Assembly (NCBI GenBank): GCA_002405565.1
Contig: DHMB01000126.1
Coordinates: 481 to 18,911, forward strand
Direction: 5' to 3'
From: Clostridiales bacterium UBA4653
GTDB lineage: Bacteria > Bacillota > Clostridia > Oscillospirales > CAG-272
DNA length: 18,431 nt
Each line of letters opens with the position of its first letter. The first letter of the stretch is position 1. Shown piece after piece: positions 14,629 to 18,431 of this stretch. The notes beneath the pieces were generated by a model. It searched no databases and was not told the origin of the DNA. It saw only the letters and a program-made list of their open reading frames with translations. The position numbers were made by a program, and so were the translations under genes.

Positions 14629-15510
14629 TTATTTTGCTTTCTTTATCGGGTGCAGCTCGATATATCCGCGCGAGCCGATCGGTTCAAGCTGGATTACGGG
14701 ATTTTCCCTGTCCCATTCAAAACCGATATTCTCAGGATTGAATTTTTTTATCGCCGCTTTGACCTGTGCGATCGCCTCGGAATAATCCTCTTCCTCAAAC
14801 GGCTCGCCTGTGAACATCAGGTATTCCGCCGCGGGCAGGTCGATAATATCGAACCCTTCGGGAATGTTGCCGCTGTAATCGATGGGCACCTCGACTCCCT
14901 GAACATATTCGGATGTTCCCGGCTTTATCAGCTTTTCGGGAAGATAAAGGCAAACCGGCTCTCCGCAGAGGGAATCCATGCTGAGCAGTAGCCCCCATAT
15001 GTCGCAGCCGACCTCGCCGCAGTATTCAAAATACTCCTTCGCCTTTACACCTCTTTTGACCAAAGCCTTTCTTTCCGGTTTTTCAATCCTTGAAACAAAC
15101 ACGCTTTTAACGTTTTCCATATTGCAGTTCTCCTTTCTTAGACTTCTGTATTTAACGCCGTAAGGAACGAAAAGCGTTATCGGTATCGGATTTTCGGCAT
15201 ATTCGCGGGGTGTGCAACCGAATTCGTGAAAAAACGCTCTTGTAAACCCATCGACGCTTTCATAGCCGCTTTCAAGCGCAACATCGATTATTCTGCAAGT
15301 TCCTGCTTTCAATTTCGTCGCCGCTCCCGAAAGCCGCAGTCGACGAACATAGTCTGCCGGAGTCAGCCCGGTAAGCGCTTTGAAAAGCCTGTATGAATGC
15401 CACGGAGAATAATATGAGACAGAAGAAAGTCCCTTCGTCGTTATTTTCTCCTCTGCGTTGGCTTTGATATAGTCCTGCATACGCTGAACCGCGAGTATAG
15501 CTTCCGTCAC
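14629..15510 (-). CDS. AraC family regulator with GyrI-like effector-binding domain
   Basis: A two-domain transcription regulator. Residues about 8-105 form the AraC double helix-turn-helix (VQRMQDYIKANAEEKIT, YRLFKALTGLTPADYVRRLRL, GYESVDGFTRAFFHEFGCTP). Residues about 130-293 look like the GyrI/BmrR-type ligand pocket (RKALVKRGVKAKEYFEY, VCLYLPEKL, GVEVPIDYSGNIPEGFDIIDLPAAEYLMFTGEPF, IGSRGYIELHPIKK), which in relatives senses small drugs or metabolites. A perfect TAAGGAGG lies only 2 nt before an ATG at 15516 but 8 nt before a GTG at 15510, so I prefer GTG; the difference is two residues. It follows the ABC-2 genes and is separated from them by a terminator. I infer that it may regulate that exporter. 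No clear -35/-10 pair was found upstream. Confidence 0.9.
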   Translation of the reverse strand: MTEAILAVQRMQDYIKANAEEKITTKGLSSVSYYSPWHSYRLFKALTGLTPADYVRRLRLSGAATKLKAGTCRIIDVALESGYESVDGFTRAFFHEFGCTPREYAENPIPITLFVPYGVKYRSLRKENCNMENVKSVFVSRIEKPERKALVKRGVKAKEYFEYCGEVGCDIWGLLLSMDSLCGEPVCLYLPEKLIKPGTSEYVQGVEVPIDYSGNIPEGFDIIDLPAAEYLMFTGEPFEEEDYSEAIAQVKAAIKKFNPENIGFEWDRENPVIQLEPIGSRGYIELHPIKKAK

Positions 15511-15582
15511 CGTCATCGCCTCCTTACGAAAAGCATTTTACACCTTTGAGAAAGATATCTCTCGACTTATTTTGCTATCATC

Positions 15583-15607
15583 AAAAAATGCCCCCGGGCG
15601 GGGGCAT
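15583..15607 (-). terminator. intrinsic terminator after the ABC permease gene
   Basis: On the minus strand ATGCCCCC and GGGGGCAT form a tight GC-rich hairpin, followed directly by TTTTTT. It begins 7 nt after the permease stop and ends before the AraC-type gene, so most transcription of the ABC operon should stop here. Confidence 0.9.
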
Positions 15608-15613
15608 CCCAAA

Positions 15614-16510
15614 TTATCTTTTTCTCGCTTTTTTGAGCACGTTCATCAGTACGTAAACGCCGACAAACAGCAGCATTGCGCCGGCAAGCACGGCATACAT
15701 CGCAACTTCGGAGACCTTCGTTCCGAAGAAATAGATGTTGCAGTCGATTGAGTCCTTTATGCTGTCGACAACCTCCGCCGGAAAACCGATATTCGCCATT
15801 TCGGCATATACGCCGCGCAGGGCGTGATTGCGGAGCAGGCTCGTGCCGTACGTTCCGGGCAAAAACGAAATGACCTTCTGAAGTCCGCTCGAAAAGCTCG
15901 ATATCGGCATGTAGGCTCCGCATATAAAGCCGTAACCCGCGCTGACAATCGTCCCGACGGCAGACGCCTGACCGTTTGTCGAAAGCGGGAAGTTGACGCA
16001 GGACGAAAGCGCCGTTCCGAAAAGCGTCAGAAGGAAGACGTCAAGCGCCATCAGCAGTACGTCCGAAAAAGACATATACCAGCCCATTTTGAGAAGATAA
16101 AGCAGTCCCGCTCCGAGAGCCGCAAAGCCGATGATGAGAGTTGCAAAGGCGGAAGCGAGGAAATAGCTTATCGCAAGCGTCGACTTTTTAACGGGAGAAA
16201 CCGTTATATCCGCTCTCGCGCCGCTCGTCTTGTCCTGTATCATGAGAAGGTTCGAGCAGAACGCGACCGTCACACAGCAGACGGCGAGAAGCGATGAGAT
16301 AAGTTGCGCTCCTACGGTACCGTCTATAATGGTAACGTCTATGTTCATTCCGGCAACAGCCGACGCAAAGCTGTCCCTGTATACGTTTGCGAGGAACGTT
16401 GCATAAAGCACGAGAAGCACAATCGGCGTTATAAGCGACGAAATGAACATTCCCTTGTCCTTGAAAAACAGCTTGACGTTTCGCCTCGTCAGGCTCCAGA
16501 GTCCTGTCAT
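15614..16510 (-). CDS. ABC-2 type transporter permease
   Basis: The 298-residue membrane protein carries the ABC-2 outline: a cytoplasmic N-terminus (LWSLTRRNVKLFFKDKG), a first helix (FISSLITPIVLLVLYATFLA), an extracytoplasmic loop (about 43-65), further helices at about 66-90, 110-138, 150-168 and 182-208, an SFLPGTYGTSLLRNH segment, and a last helix (AMYAVLAGAMLLFVGVYVLMNV) with a short basic tail. Half-size permeases of this kind work as dimers with a separate ATPase and usually export drugs, lipids or polysaccharides. Its ATG overlaps the ATPase stop in an ATGA (16507-16510). The substrate cannot be read from the sequence. Confidence 0.93.
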   Translation of the reverse strand: MTGLWSLTRRNVKLFFKDKGMFISSLITPIVLLVLYATFLANVYRDSFASAVAGMNIDVTIIDGTVGAQLISSLLAVCCVTVAFCSNLLMIQDKTSGARADITVSPVKKSTLAISYFLASAFATLIIGFAALGAGLLYLLKMGWYMSFSDVLLMALDVFLLTLFGTALSSCVNFPLSTNGQASAVGTIVSAGYGFICGAYMPISSFSSGLQKVISFLPGTYGTSLLRNHALRGVYAEMANIGFPAEVVDSIKDSIDCNIYFFGTKVSEVAMYAVLAGAMLLFVGVYVLMNVLKKARKR

Positions 16511-17421
16511 TTTTCTGCACCTCCCGTCAGCTTTTTGCCCGTAACCGCAAGGAAAACGTCATCCATTTTGCCCTTGGTTATTTCATAATCCGTAAATATT
16601 TCGGGGTGTTTTGTTATGAGGGCGGTCGCCTCCGCCGTGTTTTTGACGGCAATTCTCGCCGCGTCTCTTATCGTCTCGTAAGGAAGTCCGAGCTCGGAAA
16701 GCGCAGCCTTCGTCGGATTATAAAGCGTGATAAAATCGCCCGTGTACTTGTTTTTCAGTTCAAGCGGGGTGCCCTCTGCCGATATTTTTCCGCTGTCCAG
16801 AATGATGACGTAATCCGCGTCAGCGGCTTCCTCCATGTAATGAGTTGTGAGGAAAACGGTCATGTTGTCCGTCTTGCGGAGATTCTGAACTACATTCCAG
16901 AGGAGCTTTCTCGTCTGCGGGTCAAGACCTGTCGTCGGCTCGTCAAGAATGAGCACCTGCGGACGGTGAATGAGAGCCCGGGCAATATCAATTCTTCTTC
17001 TCTGTCCTCCGGACAGCTTGCCGACGGTTCTTCCCAGCAGTTTTTCAAAATCGAGCAGTTCGGCAAGTTCCGAGAGCCTTTTTGTAAATTCCTTTCCGTT
17101 TATGCCGTAAAGCGCGGCGCGACTGCGGAGATTATCGCGGACGGAAAGCGCCATGTCAAGCGCGGAATTCTGAAACACAACGCCTATACTCTTTTTGACC
17201 TCGCGCATGTCGCTGTCAATGTTTTTTCCGCAGACGAAAACCTCTCCCCCGTCCTTTGCGAGCTGACCGCAGATTATTGAAATCGTCGTCGATTTGCCCG
17301 CTCCGTTCACGCCGAGAAACGCGAAAAGCTCGCCCGTTTTGACGCGGAGCGAAAGGTCGGAAACCGCTTTCACGTCGCCGAACGATTTGCAGAGATGATT
17401 TATCTCAATTATATTCTCCAT
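16507..17421 (-). CDS. ABC transporter ATP-binding protein (DrrA-like exporter ATPase)
   Basis: The nucleotide-binding subunit of an ABC-2 exporter. Walker A is GVNGAGKST (37-45), the Q-loop Gln84 (VVFQNSALD), the signature LSGGQ (136-140), Walker B LILDEP (157-162) and the H-loop His194 (LTTHYMEEA). The C-terminal about 85 residues form the regulatory extension typical of DrrA/CcmA-type export ATPases (NPTKAALSELGLPYET, ending ITKGKMDDVFLAVTGKKL). The length of 304 fits. The gene is the first of the operon, read from a consensus promoter at 17486-17514, with AAAGGAAA before the ATG. The two neighbours, permease and AraC/GyrI regulator, suggest export of a small toxic compound sensed by that regulator; this is inference. 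Confidence 0.96.
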   Translation of the reverse strand: MENIIEINHLCKSFGDVKAVSDLSLRVKTGELFAFLGVNGAGKSTTISIICGQLAKDGGEVFVCGKNIDSDMREVKKSIGVVFQNSALDMALSVRDNLRSRAALYGINGKEFTKRLSELAELLDFEKLLGRTVGKLSGGQRRRIDIARALIHRPQVLILDEPTTGLDPQTRKLLWNVVQNLRKTDNMTVFLTTHYMEEAADADYVIILDSGKISAEGTPLELKNKYTGDFITLYNPTKAALSELGLPYETIRDAARIAVKNTAEATALITKHPEIFTDYEITKGKMDDVFLAVTGKKLTGGAEK

Positions 17422-17444
17422 ACGTTTCCTTTCTTAATGTCCGC

Positions 17445-17458
17445 CCGATTGATATCGG
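17445..17458. repeat. inverted repeat in the ABC operon leader
   Basis: CCGAT and ATCGG arms flank a 4-nt spacer, 24 nt upstream of the ATPase start and downstream of the -10 box. A second, weaker inverted repeat (ATGT-N5-ACAT, 17470-17482) lies between it and the -10. Both are positioned as possible repressor sites; no protein can be assigned. Confidence 0.4.
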
Positions 17459-17485
17459 TAATTTATATCATGTGTTATACATCAG

Positions 17486-17514
17486 ATTATAGCGTGGTTT
17501 TGCGTCTCTGTCAA
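17486..17514 (-). promoter_or_regulatory. consensus sigma-A promoter for the ABC operon
   Basis: The minus strand has TTGACA (17509-17514), a 17-nt spacer and TATAAT (17486-17491), a perfect match to the housekeeping consensus. Transcription would start near 17479, leaving a leader of about 58 nt that contains the inverted repeats at 17445-17482. Confidence 0.88.
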
Positions 17515-17553
17515 TAGTTTTGTTAAAATATGCCGAACTCCCCCGCAATGTCG

Positions 17554-17577
17554 GCGCGGACGTTTTTCCGTCCGCGC
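17554..17577. repeat. perfect 9-bp inverted repeat between divergent promoters
   Basis: GCGCGGACG and CGTCCGCGC flank a 6-nt loop and directly abut the -35 box of the plus-strand promoter at 17578. Neither side is followed by a T-run, so it is not a typical terminator. It may be an operator or a cruciform-forming element. It lies about 40 nt upstream of the -35 box of the ABC promoter. Confidence 0.6.
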
Positions 17578-17606
17578 TTGACACGGCGCCGCAGGGGTGG
17601 TACAAT
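17578..17606 (+). promoter_or_regulatory. sigma-A type promoter for the beta-helix gene
   Basis: TTGACA (17578-17583) and TACAAT (17601-17606) are separated by 17 nt. Transcription would start near 17613, giving a short leader with AAAGGAG (17620-17626) placed 9 nt before the ATG at 17636. Confidence 0.8.
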
Positions 17607-17635
17607 TTAGAAAACAAGCAAAGGAGCCTTTTCAC

Positions 17636-18431
17636 ATGGCTGAATATTATATAGATTCCCTTTCGGGACTTGACGACGGCGACGGCATGTCGCCCTCCTC
17701 TCCTCTCCCCTCACACGCAGGTCTTTCTCTCTCTGCGGGCGACACCGTATATTTCCGCCGCGGCAGCGAATACAGGTGCGGCATTTTCTCTCCCGACGGA
17801 GAGCCGGGAAAGCCGATAACCTTCAAAGCCTATGGCGACGGCCCCGCGCCGAAGTTTTTCGGCTCGAAAAACTGCTCCGCCGAATGGCTCTGGGAGGAGA
17901 CGGAGAAAAATATCTATCGACTGCGCGTGCAGCTCGGAAGCGAGCCCGGAAACGTCATTCTTGGCTTCGGGCGCAGTTTCGGAACGCTCGTGTGGGACAG
18001 AAAAGACCTGAAAGCAAGCGGCGATTGGTGGTTCTCGGACTACGGCTGTCAGAATAACGTCCCGCAGGGCTCGGAATTTCTGATTTATTCCGAGGGCAAT
18101 CCGGCGTTGACATTCGGCGATATCGAAATCGCGCTTTTCGGGTGTCGCTGTCTTGCCGGCGGAAAAAATCACGTCCGCTTTGAGGGACTGCATTTTCTCT
18201 GCTCCGGACTTCACGGCTACGCGCAGACGAAGCCGTCGGACGTTGAGATTTCGGACTGCCGCTTCGACTTTATCGGCGGCTGCGTATGGAACAAAGAACG
18301 CAGAATACGTTACGGCAACGCTATAGAGTTCTGGAACGGCGCGAAGGACTGTAAGATTGAAAATTGCGAATTTCTCGAAATATACGACTCCTGCTTTACA
18401 ACGCAGGGCGGCGCCGACTGCGGCGACTTTG
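17636..18431 (+). CDS. right-handed parallel beta-helix repeat protein (3' truncated by the window)
   Basis: The frame opens at ATG 17636 after a good ribosome binding site (AAAGGAG) and stays open for 265 codons to the window edge. The start MAEYYIDSLSGLDDGDGMSP matches the YYVD-x-x-x-G-x-D-x-x-G-x-S opening common to secreted or cytosolic beta-helix proteins, followed by LSAGDTVYFRRGSEYRCG. Later FEGLHFLCSG, VEISDCRFDFIGG, NAIEFWNGAKD and CKIENCEFLEI are spaced as repeating rungs of a parallel beta helix. Such proteins include polysaccharide lyases and glycosidases, and the rungs often carry the active site; no catalytic residues can be assigned here. There is no signal peptide, so it appears cytosolic. 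It is divergent from the ABC exporter. The rest of the gene must lie beyond 18431. Confidence 0.85.
   Translation, partial: MAEYYIDSLSGLDDGDGMSPSSPLPSHAGLSLSAGDTVYFRRGSEYRCGIFSPDGEPGKPITFKAYGDGPAPKFFGSKNCSAEWLWEETEKNIYRLRVQLGSEPGNVILGFGRSFGTLVWDRKDLKASGDWWFSDYGCQNNVPQGSEFLIYSEGNPALTFGDIEIALFGCRCLAGGKNHVRFEGLHFLCSGLHGYAQTKPSDVEISDCRFDFIGGCVWNKERRIRYGNAIEFWNGAKDCKIENCEFLEIYDSCFTTQGGADCGDF

Noticed and set aside
15541..15582. Promoter for the AraC-type gene (TAAAAT at 15535-15540 as -10)
   Set aside because: No -35 match at 16-18 nt spacing; I could not support a promoter, so the gene may depend on read-through or on an unusual promoter.
17711..18214. Minus-strand open frame of 167 codons at the window end
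   Set aside because: It overlaps the plus-strand beta-helix gene, which has a promoter, ribosome binding site and family motifs; the minus frame has none.

Overview
The window looks like a chromosomal segment of an anaerobic, spore-forming Clostridia-type Firmicute. The grounds are sporulation and germination genes (a GerW homologue and a DacF-type carboxypeptidase), Gram-positive LexA with a GAAC-N4-GTTT SOS box, sigma-A type TTGACA/TATAAT promoters, strong AGGAGG-type ribosome binding sites, and the gene order lon-engB and M50 protease-scpA-scpB-DUF2953-gerW-dac-rluB-prfB. By eye the G+C content is intermediate. I cannot place it below class level with confidence. No rRNA, tRNA, CRISPR array, IS element or phage gene was seen.

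Layout. At 1-1110 (+) lies the 3' part of a glutamate-synthase small-chain-like flavoprotein, ending at a bidirectional terminator (1127-1158) shared with the convergent minus-strand block. From 11257 down to 1171 ten tightly packed genes and two more behind an internal promoter run on the minus strand: lon, engB, a site-2 (M50) protease, scpA, scpB, DUF2953, gerW, dac, rluB, a GNAT-like gene, then (with a TTTACA-N17-TATAAT promoter at 2657-2685) prfB and a small membrane protein with a Cys-rich acidic tail. Intergenic gaps are -8 to about 50 nt, so the block is probably transcribed as one or a few long units. It links protein quality control, ribosome assembly and modification, chromosome organisation, spore formation and translation termination.

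Upstream of lon is a monocistronic lipoprotein (11444-12889) with its own promoter and terminator, carrying a trigger-factor/FKBP-type prolyl isomerase domain and an apparent degenerate second copy. Next come lexA and a TIM-barrel sugar-isomerase/endonuclease-IV-like gene that overlap by 8 nt behind an SOS-box-controlled promoter. Further upstream are an AraC-type regulator with a GyrI-like ligand domain and a two-gene ABC-2 export system (permease and ATPase), each unit closed by a clear terminator. The ABC operon starts from a perfect TTGACA-N17-TATAAT promoter. Across a 214-nt divergent intergenic region with a perfect 9-bp hairpin, a second near-consensus promoter drives a plus-strand right-handed beta-helix protein (17636 to the window end, incomplete).

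Most of this is conserved core gene content. The parts I consider worth a second look are the LexA-coupled TIM-barrel protein, the duplicated-FKBP lipoprotein, the GNAT-like gene inserted between rluB and prfB, the frameshift-free prfB, the Cys-rich tail membrane protein and the divergent promoter region with its hairpin. I found no convincing evidence of a wholly new multi-gene system.
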